Source: Chloroflexota bacterium
GTDB lineage: Bacteria; Chloroflexota; Dehalococcoidia; Bin125
Length of the DNA stretch: 64,000 bases
Direction of reading: 5' to 3'
NCBI GenBank assembly: GCA_028875225.1
Contig: JAPPFB010000004.1
Coordinates: forward strand, 43,223-107,222
Part shown: positions 8,507 to 17,188 of the stretch, piece after piece
Layout: every line of letters starts with the position of its first letter
How positions within the stretch are numbered: the stretch's first letter is position 1
Notes under the pieces: generated by a model
Told to the model about the DNA's origin: nothing
The model's database searches: none
The model's input: only the letters and a program-made list of their open reading frames with translations
Made by a program: the position numbers and the translations under genes

Positions 8507-11028
8507 TTGCCAATCGACCGCGTGATCTCTGGATACACCGCCAACTGAGCTGGCGGGCGGCTGACGATCGCCGCAAGAATGCTGTCGGTGTACAGCTGAC
8601 GGCCGAGCGCGTTCAGGTGCGTGCCGTCCCATGAGACCTCGTCCTCGCGGCCATCGGTAATCTCGTTCCAGTCCACCAGGGTGACCCAATCGTGTTTGGC
8701 GACCTCTTCGCGCAGCATCCGGTTGGTGTCGCGCTCGTAGCTCAACAGCGGTTCACGAGGCGGGAACTGCCGAGTCAGGACAATCAGGTGTCGGACGCCC
8801 TCGGCGGCGTCGAGCAGTTTCTGAAAGCCCCGAGCATCGAGGAAACTGGTGCCCACCGCATGAATGATGACGGTGTCGCGGGGACCGTTTCGAGCACGGT
8901 CTTCCCTCAGAATCGAGATCGCCGTATGGGCCAGCCGCCCGACTTCGGCGTCGACCTCGATTCCGACCTGTTCCAGACGCGACCTGGCGCCGACCATCAC
9001 GGAGTCGCCAATCGCCAGGGGAGGCAGTCCGAAATTCAGGCTTAGCACCGTGGGACGCAGCGACTGCTCGTCGATGTGGTCAAGCAGCAGCGTGAAGCCC
9101 AACGACTCGGTCTGGTCACCGTCCCCCCACGACCAGGTCGGCATGGCGTCGAGCGGCCCGCCCGGCTCGGCCATGAACCGCATCGGCAAATCGACGAGGA
9201 ACGCCGACGACTGGCAAACGCGTTCCGTTAGGCCCTCGTCTTGCCAGCTCAGACATCCATGGCCGCGCTGCTCAATCTGAACGAACGCGCACGGAGCAGT
9301 GCCGGGGCAGGGAACGATCAACACGTCGCCTGGATGGATGATTCGCAAAGCGTTGTCGCCATTCAGCTCAATGAACCGCTGTCGGCTCAATTGGAAGCGA
9401 TTTATGAGACCGTACGGCGAATCGCCTGGCTCGACGGTGTAGCGGGTGTAGTACTCGCCCGGCGGATACTGGATCAAGGAGTGGTCAGCAGCGAACCGCG
9501 CCGGAGAATCCGGCTCCGGCTGCGCCTCACTCGACTGAGGAATCGACCAGGCCGCCGAGATCGGCGCGACCTCTACCCCCGATACTCCGCTCGCCGAGCT
9601 CACGATCGCCGTGTCCCCGGAGTCGCCAGACAGCGACGGGCCGGCTTGGCCCTCAACCTCGGAGGCATGCCGATTGTTGCTGGTGATGACGCGCTGAACG
9701 GTGGTCCGACCAGCTTCGAGATCGGTCGAGCGGTCCGGCTCGACTGCCTGGCTCAGTGCCGACTGCTCGGCCGAGGCGGAGAACAGCAAATCTGATGGCG
9801 ACCGTCCGGGCAACACGATGAACCCGATCACCAGGCCCAGAAACACCGCCAGGGATCCCGAAGCCGCGACCGCGACCAGTGCACGCCGGTTCGCCCGCAC
9901 CACGCGGAATCGGGCGTTGGCCCAGAACTCGGGCCGACGCATGGGCGCCTCAACGAGCCGATAACTCAATTCCGACAGCAAGAACGTGGCCGCGAGCGCC
10001 GCGGCGACGATCGCGACCGTGTTGGGCACAAAGTTGAACTCCCACTGCAGGGCCAGCAACACCGGCCAGTGCCAGAGATAGATGCTGTAACTCCGCTGGC
10101 CCATCCACCGCAGCGGCGGAGTCTCCAGAGCGCGCCCCACCAGGGAGCCCGGCCGGACGACGAACGACACCACCACGATCGCCGCTGCCGAAATGCCCAG
10201 CAGACCCCACGGATACATCCAGTCGCTCCAGTGGCGACCGATGACCATGATCACGACGATCATCGCCAGGCAGAGAACGGCGGTGACGTCCATGGCGATC
10301 CCGACCGGTCGATCCCAGCTGTAACGCCAGGGCCTCCAGACCAGGCCGACCGCCACCCCGATCAGGATCGTGAACGCCCGGGGATCGCTGCCAAAGTAGA
10401 CCCGCGACGGATCCGCGCCCGGCGTGAACAGGATCACCATCCAGATCAGCGACATCACCGCCAGGGCCGCAACCATGCACCACAACCAGCGCAGATTGAG
10501 GAAGCGCATGACCACAGCGAACAGGATGGGCCAGACGATGTAGAACTGTTCCTCGACCGCCAGCGACCACAAGTGCCGCAGTTGCGACGGCCGCTCGAAC
10601 ATTTCGAAGTACGACACCCCGCGCAGGATCAAATCCCAATTGGTGAAGTACACCGCGGCCATCAACACGTCATGCAGGTGCTGACCGAGCGTGTCGCCGA
10701 GCATTCGCGCGGCATAGACCGTGGTCACGATCAGGACAAGAGCCAGGACCGGCAGCAGCCGACGCGCGCGGCGCAACCAGAATCGGGCCAGGTCCGTGTC
10801 GGAATGACGCTCGCGCTCGGCAATCAGCAACGCGGTGATCAGGAATCCCGAGACGACGAAGAAGACGTCAACGCCAAGAAATCCGGCCGGCAGCCAGGCA
10901 ACGCCGGCGTGAAACAGCACCACGGCGAGCGCCGCCAGACCGCGGATTCCGTCGAGGCCTGCCAGGTGCGGCAGACCGCGCTCGCCTGCTGTCGATTCAC
11001 GCTGCAGGTCGACGCCCGGGCCCAACAT
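8503..11028 (-). CDS. Acyltransferase-3 / LysM / SGNH-hydrolase fusion (OafA-like)
   Basis: Three domains lie in one 841-residue protein. Residues about 24-365 are a multi-span acyltransferase-3 domain (GLDGIRGLAALAVVLFHAG with His40; later SYSIYLWHWPVLL). A further membrane helix at about 383-407 is followed by a Ser/Glu-rich linker. A LysM-like module spans about 528-573 (YTVEPGDSPYGLINRF...IIHPGDVLIVP). The C-terminal SGNH-like part has Gly-Asp-Ser at 674-676 and Asp801-x-x-His804. AT3-SGNH proteins O-acetylate cell-surface glycans; the LysM insert suggests recruitment to peptidoglycan or a related polymer. It starts six bases after the carboxylase gene, so the two are probably co-transcribed. 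Confidence 0.88.
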   Translation of the reverse strand: MLGPGVDLQRESTAGERGLPHLAGLDGIRGLAALAVVLFHAGVAWLPAGFLGVDVFFVVSGFLITALLIAERERHSDTDLARFWLRRARRLLPVLALVLIVTTVYAARMLGDTLGQHLHDVLMAAVYFTNWDLILRGVSYFEMFERPSQLRHLWSLAVEEQFYIVWPILFAVVMRFLNLRWLWCMVAALAVMSLIWMVILFTPGADPSRVYFGSDPRAFTILIGVAVGLVWRPWRYSWDRPVGIAMDVTAVLCLAMIVVIMVIGRHWSDWMYPWGLLGISAAAIVVVSFVVRPGSLVGRALETPPLRWMGQRSYSIYLWHWPVLLALQWEFNFVPNTVAIVAAALAATFLLSELSYRLVEAPMRRPEFWANARFRVVRANRRALVAVAASGSLAVFLGLVIGFIVLPGRSPSDLLFSASAEQSALSQAVEPDRSTDLEAGRTTVQRVITSNNRHASEVEGQAGPSLSGDSGDTAIVSSASGVSGVEVAPISAAWSIPQSSEAQPEPDSPARFAADHSLIQYPPGEYYTRYTVEPGDSPYGLINRFQLSRQRFIELNGDNALRIIHPGDVLIVPCPGTAPCAFVQIEQRGHGCLSWQDEGLTERVCQSSAFLVDLPMRFMAEPGGPLDAMPTWSWGDGDQTESLGFTLLLDHIDEQSLRPTVLSLNFGLPPLAIGDSVMVGARSRLEQVGIEVDAEVGRLAHTAISILREDRARNGPRDTVIIHAVGTSFLDARGFQKLLDAAEGVRHLIVLTRQFPPREPLLSYERDTNRMLREEVAKHDWVTLVDWNEITDGREDEVSWDGTHLNALGRQLYTDSILAAIVSRPPAQLAVYPEITRSIGN

Positions 11029-11034
11029 CGCCCG

Positions 11035-12699
11035 TCACATCCGGAACACGCCGAAGTTGGACTCCGGCACCGGCGCATTGCGAGCCGCCGCCAGGCCAAC
11101 GGCGAGCGCTTGTCGGGTGTCGATTGGATCGAGGATGCCGTCGTCCCAGATTCGGGCCGAGCCGTAGTAGGCCGCGCCTTCCTCTTCGTACTTCTCCAGC
11201 GTGGGCGCCATGAACTCGCGTTGCTCGTCCGACGTCATCTCCTCGCCCTGCCGCGCGAGCGCGTCCTGCCGAATCGTGAGCAACACGTTCGCCGCCTGCT
11301 CGCCGCCCATCACCGAGACGCGGGCGTTGGGCCAGGTCCAGAGCAGGCGCGGCGAGTATGCCCGTCCGCACATCGCATAGTTGCCGGCGCCGAACGATCC
11401 GCCGAGCACGATTGAGAACTTGGGCACCTCGGCGCAGGCGACGGCCGTCACCATCTTCGCGCCGTGCTTGGCGATGCCCTCGTGCTCGTAGCGGCGGCCG
11501 ACCATGAACCCGGTGATGTTCTGGAGGAACAGCAGCGGCGTCCCCCGCTTGGCGCAGAGCTGGATGAAGTGCGCTCCCTTGAGCGCCGACTCCGAAAACA
11601 GAATGCCGTTGTTGGCCACGATCCCGACCGGATGGCCCATCACCCTCGCAAACCCACAGACGAGCGTACTCCCGTATGAGGGCTTGAACTCATGCAAGCG
11701 CGATCCGTCCACGATCCTGGCGATCACTTCGCGCACGTCGTACGACTTGCGCGTCGATTGCGGAACGATGCCGTAGATCTCATCGGGGTCGTATAGCGGA
11801 GGCTCGATCTGATCGGGGGGAGAAACCGGCCAGTCGGCGGCGGCCTCGCTGCCCAGGTTCGCGACAGCGGCGCGCACGAGTTCCAGCGCATGCTCGTCGT
11901 CTTCGGCCAGGTGATCGGCGACGCCCGACACCTGCGTGTGGACCAGACCGCCGCCGAGTTCCTCGGCCGAGATTTCCTCGCCCGTCGCCGCCCGAACCAG
12001 GGGCGGTCCGCCCAGGAAGATGGTGCCGACGCCGTCGACGATGATCGCTTCATCCGACATCGCCGGGACATACGCGCCGCCCGCCGTGCAGGATCCCATC
12101 ACCGCGGCGATCTGCGGGATGCCCGCGGCCGACATCGTGGCCTGGTTGTAGAAAATGCGGCCGAAGTGATCGCGGTCGGGGAACACGTCGGCCTGCATCG
12201 GCAGAAATGCCCCGCCGGAATCGACCAGGTAGACACAGGGCAGCCGGTTCTGCGCGGCGATCTCCTGCGCCCGCAAGTGTTTCTTCACCGTCACCGGGTA
12301 ATAGCTGCCGCCCTTCACCGTCGCGTCATTGGCGACGACCATGATCTCGCGTCCAGCGACACGGCCGATTCCCGTGACAATGCCGGCGCCAGGCGCCTCG
12401 TCGCCGTACATGCCGTTCGCGGCGAGCGGCGACAGCTCCAGGAAGGGCGAGTCGGGATCCAGCATGCGCTCGATCCGTTCTCGAGCGAGCAGCTTGCCCC
12501 GTGAGTGGTGTCGGTCGACGCTGCGTTGGCCTCCGCCGTCCCGGACGACGGCCTCGCGCTCGCGCAACTCCTCGACCAGGCCGCGCATCCAGGCCGCGTT
12601 CTCGCGGAACTCAGCCGAGCCGGTATCGACCGTCGATTGAATCGGCGTCGATGCGTCGATTCGATAGGAGAGTTCGGGAGATTCGCCGCCGTCGGTCAT
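11035..12699 (-). CDS. Acyl-CoA carboxylase carboxyltransferase subunit, methylcrotonyl-CoA carboxylase beta-like
   Basis: The 554-residue protein has the crotonase-fold carboxyltransferase halves. Visible features include [30 protein letters not shown], the acyl-CoA oxyanion region [17 protein letters not shown], and the C-terminal QNITGFMVG and [19 protein letters not shown]. These match the MCC beta subunit of leucine breakdown more closely than propionyl-CoA carboxylase. No biotin carboxylase/biotin carrier subunit is adjacent, so the holoenzyme partner is elsewhere. I start at the ATG at 12699, with GGAG seven bases upstream; the 35 extra codons upstream look non-coding. Confidence 0.88.
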   Translation of the reverse strand: MTDGGESPELSYRIDASTPIQSTVDTGSAEFRENAAWMRGLVEELREREAVVRDGGGQRSVDRHHSRGKLLARERIERMLDPDSPFLELSPLAANGMYGDEAPGAGIVTGIGRVAGREIMVVANDATVKGGSYYPVTVKKHLRAQEIAAQNRLPCVYLVDSGGAFLPMQADVFPDRDHFGRIFYNQATMSAAGIPQIAAVMGSCTAGGAYVPAMSDEAIIVDGVGTIFLGGPPLVRAATGEEISAEELGGGLVHTQVSGVADHLAEDDEHALELVRAAVANLGSEAAADWPVSPPDQIEPPLYDPDEIYGIVPQSTRKSYDVREVIARIVDGSRLHEFKPSYGSTLVCGFARVMGHPVGIVANNGILFSESALKGAHFIQLCAKRGTPLLFLQNITGFMVGRRYEHEGIAKHGAKMVTAVACAEVPKFSIVLGGSFGAGNYAMCGRAYSPRLLWTWPNARVSVMGGEQAANVLLTIRQDALARQGEEMTSDEQREFMAPTLEKYEEEGAAYYGSARIWDDGILDPIDTRQALAVGLAAARNAPVPESNFGVFRM

Positions 12700-12821
12700 G
12701 GGACGCTCCAGAGAACGCACCTGTTCGGCACCATGTGAGCAGCGTATTGGCGGGCTAGACTCCTCCGCAGGCCGTCTGATGGCCGACCTCGTAAACCACA
12801 GCAAGAGACCGGAGCATAACG

Positions 12822-13763
12822 ATGCCAGCGCAACTTTCTGACGGGAACTACACCTACAGCGCGCTCGACATATGGGAGCAACTGCCCGACGGCATAACGC
12901 TGGTCGAGTGTCCGGGCGTGGCCGTCGACGCCAATGACGCCGTCTATGTGTTGACCCGCAACACCGAGCATCCGGTCATGGTGTTCGACGCCGACGGCAC
13001 GTGGCGGGGCAGTTGGGGACAGGGCAACTTCACCGATCGGTCGCACGGCATCTGGATCGGTCCCGAGGGCGATGTCTGGGGCGCCGACGACGGGACCCAC
13101 ACGATCACCCGCTGGTCGCCCGACGGAGAACTGCTGCAGACGCTGGGCGACCCCTACAATCCCGCTCCCGCCTGGGCCGGCAAGCCGTTCAACCGTCCCA
13201 CCCATGCGGCGGTGAGCCCGAAGTCCGGCGACATCTTCGTCACCGACGGCTATGGCAACAGCTGCGTCCACCGCTTCGACGCCGACGGCAATCACAAGCA
13301 GACCTGGGGCACGCCCGGCATCGACGCGGGTCAGTTCATCCGCCCGCACAACATCGCGATCGACGAAGACGGGCTGCTGTACATCGCCGACCGCGAGTGC
13401 CATCGCGTGCAGATCTTCTCGGAATCGGGCCAGTTCGTGACGATGTGGAACAACATCCACCGTCCGGACGGCCTGACGCTCGCGCCCGACGGCAACATCT
13501 ACATCGGCGAACTGAACGAAATGGGCGGCATGCAGGACGCGCCCGGCCTGGGCCACCGGGTCAGCGTTTACGACCGCTCCGGCAACCGCCTCGCCCTCCT
13601 CGGTCACCCCGACGAGGGCGACGAAGCCGGCAAGTTCATCGCCCCCCACGGCATCGCCGTCGACTCAAAGGGAGACATCTACGTCGGAGAAGTCTGCAAC
13701 ACGATCCGAGGCAAAGCCCTCGGCGTCGAGCTCCACTCCCTCAGCAAGCTCGTTCGCCAATAG
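12822..13763 (+). CDS. NHL-repeat beta-propeller protein
   Basis: The 313 residues form six NHL-type blades, each recognisable by a hydrophobic-x-(D/P)-x-x-G-x-(I/V)-(Y/W) segment: [61 protein letters not shown] and [12 protein letters not shown]. There is no signal peptide. Related propellers include peptidyl-amidoglycolate lyase-like and gluconolactonase-like proteins, but no catalytic set is clear enough to choose. It is transcribed divergently from the carboxylase gene, with a short shared upstream region of about 120 bases. Confidence 0.8.
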   Translation: MPAQLSDGNYTYSALDIWEQLPDGITLVECPGVAVDANDAVYVLTRNTEHPVMVFDADGTWRGSWGQGNFTDRSHGIWIGPEGDVWGADDGTHTITRWSPDGELLQTLGDPYNPAPAWAGKPFNRPTHAAVSPKSGDIFVTDGYGNSCVHRFDADGNHKQTWGTPGIDAGQFIRPHNIAIDEDGLLYIADRECHRVQIFSESGQFVTMWNNIHRPDGLTLAPDGNIYIGELNEMGGMQDAPGLGHRVSVYDRSGNRLALLGHPDEGDEAGKFIAPHGIAVDSKGDIYVGEVCNTIRGKALGVELHSLSKLVRQ

Positions 13764-13793
13764 CCGTCCCGGAACCCCGGCGTTTCACCCCCT

Positions 13794-13829
13794 CGTCATA
13801 CCCGCGCTCGAGCGCGGGTATCTCGCGGT
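13794..13829. repeat. Palindromic repeat, family C copy
   Basis: CGTCATACCCGCGCTCGAGC continues as GCGGGTATCTCGCGG, a single hairpin (ATACCCGCGCTC/GAGCGCGGGTAT) of the same family as the pair at 299-447. It lies between the convergent propeller and RibD-like genes and could act as a bidirectional transcript end. Confidence 0.75.
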
Positions 13830-13863
13830 GCGCGGCACGGACGAAGCACGGCAACACGACTGC

Positions 13864-14616
13864 TCAGCTGTGGCTACGTTGCAGCCGATATCGAAGGAAC
13901 GCTTCACCGTTCCCGGCCGTAATCGCGTGGACCAGCGACAGCTGCCTGATCCCCTCGGCCGTCGGCTCGCCGGGCCACTGGACGGCGGGGTGAGCGCTCT
14001 CGCCACCCGCGATCCTCGGCGCGAGGGTGAGGAAGTACTCGTCCACCAGGCCGTGTCGCATCAGATCACCGTTCAGAGTTGCGCCGCCCTCGACCAGCAC
14101 CCGCGATGCTCCCAACTCGCCCTTCGTGTGAGCCAGCGCGGCGACCGCTTCGCTTCCCTCTTGCACGCTGACCACCGGCCGGCCGCGAGTCTCCAATTCG
14201 CGGCGAACGGCGTCGGGAGCGGCGCTGGACAAATAGATCACGGCTTCGAATCCGTCGTCGGTGAAGAATCGTCGCTCCGGCGGCAGATCTCCGCTTCGGG
14301 TCAGCACCGCGGCGATCGGTGACGGGGTCATTCCGCGATCCAGACGCCACTGTTCCAGGCCGGGATCGTTGAGCCGGGCCGAAGTGCCCGAGGCGCGGAA
14401 TGTCGCGCCGCCGTTCATCACCACGTCGAAGTGGACGCGCAGCTCGCGCATCAGACGCTGGTCGAGCTTCGACCCAAGGCCGCGCTCGGTGCCGTCGATC
14501 ACCGTTCGTCCGTCGGCGGACATGACCATGTTGATCGCGACGAACGGCCGATCCGGCGGTGGATCGGGAAAGCTCAGCGCGGTGTAATCGATCTCTCCGG
14601 GATCGAGTTGTGGCAT
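13864..14616 (-). CDS. RibD C-terminal / dihydrofolate reductase-like NADPH reductase
   Basis: The 250-residue protein matches the reductase domain of riboflavin synthesis enzyme RibD: RPFVAINMVMSADGRTVID at the N-terminus, LDQRLMRELRVHFDVVMNGG, and the signature RVLVEGGATLNGDLMRHGLV followed by DEYFLTLAPRIAGG. The deaminase domain of bifunctional RibD is absent, and no other rib gene is near. It may be a stand-alone pyrimidine reductase or a RibD-like reductase of another heterocycle. Confidence 0.82.
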   Translation of the reverse strand: MPQLDPGEIDYTALSFPDPPPDRPFVAINMVMSADGRTVIDGTERGLGSKLDQRLMRELRVHFDVVMNGGATFRASGTSARLNDPGLEQWRLDRGMTPSPIAAVLTRSGDLPPERRFFTDDGFEAVIYLSSAAPDAVRRELETRGRPVVSVQEGSEAVAALAHTKGELGASRVLVEGGATLNGDLMRHGLVDEYFLTLAPRIAGGESAHPAVQWPGEPTAEGIRQLSLVHAITAGNGEAFLRYRLQRSHS

Positions 14617-14638
14617 GGGCTCATGCTAGGTTGCGGGC

Positions 14639-14881
14639 ATGTCGGATCAGGAGCAGGAAGCCCCGGTAGTCGACGAGGAAGCGTCGCAAGAGCCCGACCG
14701 CAACTTTCCCATCTCCGAGAACGCCCGATTCACGATCGGCGGCAAGCCGCTCGTGCTGGACGACTTCATCGACATCACAACCGGCGACATCGCCAGCCGG
14801 CCAAGAGTCGAGCCGCAACCGCAGCCCCAACCCCTGCCGAAGCAAGTGATCTGGAACGCCCGCCGACCGGTCGAGGACTAG
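14639..14881 (+). CDS. Small acidic protein of unknown function
   Basis: This 80-residue frame encodes an acidic, probably disordered N-terminus (EQEAPVVDEEASQEPDRN), a central segment FTIGGKPLVLDDFIDITTGD, and a Pro-Gln repeat (QPQPQPQPLP). I do not recognise a family. It is divergent from the RibD-like gene and overlaps the stop of the convergent OsmC gene by four bases. Only a weak ribosome-binding site (AGGTTGCGGG) precedes the ATG. Confidence 0.5.
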   Translation: MSDQEQEAPVVDEEASQEPDRNFPISENARFTIGGKPLVLDDFIDITTGDIASRPRVEPQPQPQPLPKQVIWNARRPVED

Positions 14882-15348
14882 TTGTCCCCGTAGTCGGCTT
14901 CCCAGGTGATATCGATGGCGTCCTTGACGCTCTCGTGCGCGGGACAGCCGGGCGCATGGAACTTGACCGCTCTGTCGGCGGCAGCTCGCTGTTCGTCGGC
15001 GATGCCCGGGATGTGGAAGATGACGTGGATCTTCGTGATCCGAATCGTCTGGTTGTCTTCGCCCTCGATCGTGCCCAGGACGTCGGCCTTGTAGGTGTTG
15101 GGGTCGAACTCGACCTTGCGCGCGGACATCGCCCGTGCGAGCGTGCCGTACATTCAACCGCCGACCGCGGCGACGATGTGGTCGAGCGTGGCCGTCATCG
15201 GCGGCGCGGACTCGGGCACGCCGTAGTGCTCCTTGAGCTTGCCCTGGACGCCGTAGACGACCTGCTCAGGCACCTCGCCGAGCGTCGCATGGCGCAACCC
15301 GTTCTTCAGTTCGAGCTTGTTGCGTGAGATGTATTCGAATCTGGGCAT
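14878..15348 (-). CDS. OsmC-like peroxidase, probable selenoprotein (UGA at codon 65)
   Basis: A single frame of 157 codons holds an OsmC/Ohr-family protein, interrupted by TGA at 15154-15156. Before it lies DHIVAAVGG and after it MYGTLARAMSARKVEFDPNT. OsmC proteins have the peroxidatic cysteine exactly here, in the A-x-G-G-C motif that starts the long helix. The second family cysteine is intact in FHAPGCPAHESV. The downstream half is unmistakably OsmC, so the TGA is most simply read as selenocysteine. A hairpin with SECIS geometry follows at 15125-15147. The family reduces organic hydroperoxides with thiol partners. GGAGG from the adjacent repeat lies nine bases before the ATG and may serve as the ribosome-binding site. 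The alternative is a nonsense mutation or base error. Confidence 0.82.
15125..15147 (-). promoter_or_regulatory. Candidate bacterial SECIS hairpin after the OsmC UGA
   Basis: In the mRNA, GGCA-CGCUC-GCAC-GGGCG-A-UGUC folds as a nine-pair stem (with two G-U pairs and one bulged A) and the four-base loop GCAC. The loop begins with G and lies about 15 bases after the UGA, at the near edge of the usual spacing for bacterial selenocysteine insertion elements. Pairing is seen by hand; SelB binding is inferred. Confidence 0.55.
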
Positions 15349-15353
15349 CTGGG

Positions 15354-15393
15354 ACCCCCTCCGCCTGCGGCACCTCCCCCTTCAAGGGGGAGG
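15354..15393. repeat. Palindromic repeat, family A copy
   Basis: ACCCCCTCCGCCTGCGGCAC, then CTCCCCCTTCAAGGGGGAGG. The nested hairpins are GCCTGCGGC and CTCCCCCTT/AAGGGGGAG. It lies between two minus-strand genes and contributes a GGAGG to the leader of the OsmC gene. Confidence 0.75.
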
Positions 15394-15404
15394 GCATGTA
15401 GTGA

Positions 15405-16577
15405 CTAGCCGTTCGCCAACAGGGTACGCATTCTGTCGACGCCTTCGACGATTTCCTCGAGCGATGCGGCGTAGCTGAAGCGCAGGTAGCCCTCGCCCAG
15501 GTGGCCGAAGCTGGTTCCCGCGATCACGGCCAAGCCGGCCTCTTCCAGCAGGCGTTCCTGCAACGTGCGAGCGTCGATGCCCGTTTCGGAGATGTTGGGG
15601 AAGGCGTAGAACGCACCGAGCGGGGTGACGCAACTGACGCCGGGCACGTCGTTAAGCTCCTTCACGATCACCTGGCGGCGCTCGTCGAAGGCGGTCGTCA
15701 TGATGTCGACCGCTTCCTGAGGGCCGTCCAGCGCCTCGATTGCGGCGTACTGCGTGGCGGCGTTGGGACAGGAATAGCTGTTGATCGCGAGCCGCTCGGC
15801 GAAGGGAAAGAGGTCCGGCGGGAAGATGCCGAAGCCCAGCCGCCAGCCGGTCATCGCGTAGGTCTTGCTCCAGCCGTCGAGCACGATCAAACGGTCGCGG
15901 AGCTGCGGATAGTTGAGCCAGGAAGTGTGCTCCAGACCTTCATAGAGGATGCGCGAATAGATCTCGTCGCTCAGGATGACCACATCCGGCCATCGTTCGA
16001 GGCCCTCAACCAGCCGCTCGACCTGGTCACGAGAATAGACCCCGCCGGTCGGATTGGCCGGGCTATTGAGAATGATCAATCGGGTGCGTTCGTTGATCTG
16101 GCTCAGCACTTGATCGGGGTCGAACGTAAAGCCGTCAGACTCATGCAGCTCAATCGGTACCGGCGTCGCGCCGGAGAAGCGGATCACCGACTCATAGATT
16201 GGGAAGCCGGGATTCGGATACATGATCTCCGCGCCCGATTCGCCCATCAACAGCGCGGCAAAGAACATCACCGGCTTTGCTCCTGGCGTGATCAGCACCG
16301 ATTCCGGGTCCACCGCAGCGCCGTGGCGGCGTTGCAGGTCGCGGGCGACCGCGTCGCGAAGTTCCGGAATCCCGGCGCCGGGCGTGTAACCGTGCTTGCC
16401 GTCGGCGAGCGCCTGCTCGCCAGCGCGGACAATGTTGTCGGGCGTGGAGAAGTCGGGCTGTCCGATGCCGAGATTGATGATCGAGCGTCCCTCGGCGGCA
16501 AGCTTGTTTGCTCGCGCCAGCACTTCGAACGCGGTCTCCGTGCCCAGGTTCTGCGCTGCGGCTGTGGGGAGCACCAT
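15405..16577 (-). CDS. Class I/II pyridoxal-phosphate aminotransferase
   Basis: The 390-residue fold-type I aminotransferase shows the aspartate-aminotransferase subgroup features: NLGIGQPDFSTPDNI near the N-terminus, ILNSPANPTGGVY (cofactor Asn region), VILSDEIYSRILYEG (Asp/Tyr contacts), the Schiff-base Lys in DGWSKTYAMTGWRLGF, and a C-terminal substrate-carboxylate Arg in GYLRFSYAASLE. Substrate specificity among aspartate, alanine or aromatic amino acids is not determinable. It reads out towards the OsmC gene but is separated from it by a repeat. Confidence 0.9.
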   Translation of the reverse strand: MVLPTAAAQNLGTETAFEVLARANKLAAEGRSIINLGIGQPDFSTPDNIVRAGEQALADGKHGYTPGAGIPELRDAVARDLQRRHGAAVDPESVLITPGAKPVMFFAALLMGESGAEIMYPNPGFPIYESVIRFSGATPVPIELHESDGFTFDPDQVLSQINERTRLIILNSPANPTGGVYSRDQVERLVEGLERWPDVVILSDEIYSRILYEGLEHTSWLNYPQLRDRLIVLDGWSKTYAMTGWRLGFGIFPPDLFPFAERLAINSYSCPNAATQYAAIEALDGPQEAVDIMTTAFDERRQVIVKELNDVPGVSCVTPLGAFYAFPNISETGIDARTLQERLLEEAGLAVIAGTSFGHLGEGYLRFSYAASLEEIVEGVDRMRTLLANG

Positions 16578-16667
16578 GAACGACCTCCGATCTCGCCTCG
16601 TTCTGCATCGAGGGTACTTGCCAACTGCCGTTCAGCCACTGGATACCATTGGCCCACGGAGGTTGCG

Positions 16668-17183
16668 GTGAGGCGCTGGAGTCAGACCTCGCTCGTCCTG
16701 GCCGCTTCGGCTGCATTGGCCGCGTTGGTCACCTTGTCCGCCCTGATCGCCGGCTGCGGCGAACCCGAACCGCTCGCAGTCCCGTCGTCGGAACAATCGG
16801 AGGACATCAGCGGACCACGAACCGGCTCGCAAATTTTCGCATCGACCTGCGCCGTCTGTCACGGAGACGGCGGAGAGGGCGCCGACGACTGGATGGTGCG
16901 CGACGAGGACGGCCGCCTGCCGCCGCCGCCGCTTAATGGCGACGGGCACACCTGGCACCACTCGGACGGCGTGCTCTACGGCATCGTCAGCGATGGCGGC
17001 GCGGGCATCGGCTTCGGCAGCAACATGCCCGGCTTCAAGGACGAGCTCTCGCACGAAGAGATTGTTGCGGTGCTCGACTTCGTGAAGACCCTGTGGGAGG
17101 GCAAGGAGATCGACGGGTTCTCGATATTGGAGTCGCAACGGGAGCTGAGTGAAGTTGACCCCTATCCCGTCGCCGGCGGTTGA
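16668..17183 (+). CDS. Monohaem c-type cytochrome lipoprotein
   Basis: The protein begins at a GTG with GGAGG five bases upstream. It has a lipoprotein signal ending LSALIAGCGEPE, a short acidic linker, and a class I cytochrome c domain with the haem-binding CAVCH and a later methionine ligand candidate in GSNMPGFKDELSHEE. It would sit on the outer face of the cytoplasmic membrane as a one-electron carrier. The domain matches the cytochrome c modules of oxidase-type or sulphur-type chains, but no oxidase gene is adjacent. Confidence 0.85.
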   Translation: MRRWSQTSLVLAASAALAALVTLSALIAGCGEPEPLAVPSSEQSEDISGPRTGSQIFASTCAVCHGDGGEGADDWMVRDEDGRLPPPPLNGDGHTWHHSDGVLYGIVSDGGAGIGFGSNMPGFKDELSHEEIVAVLDFVKTLWEGKEIDGFSILESQRELSEVDPYPVAGG

Positions 17184-17188
17184 CGCTC

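Noticed and set aside
10069..11415. A 448-codon open frame on the plus strand
   Set aside because: It is opposite the acyltransferase fusion and the carboxylase and is rich in Arg/Gln/His with no recognisable domain; it is a shadow.
15501..16667. Long N-terminal extension of the cytochrome gene
   Set aside because: This stretch is antisense to the aminotransferase; the real cytochrome begins at GTG 16668 with a GGAGG and a lipoprotein signal.
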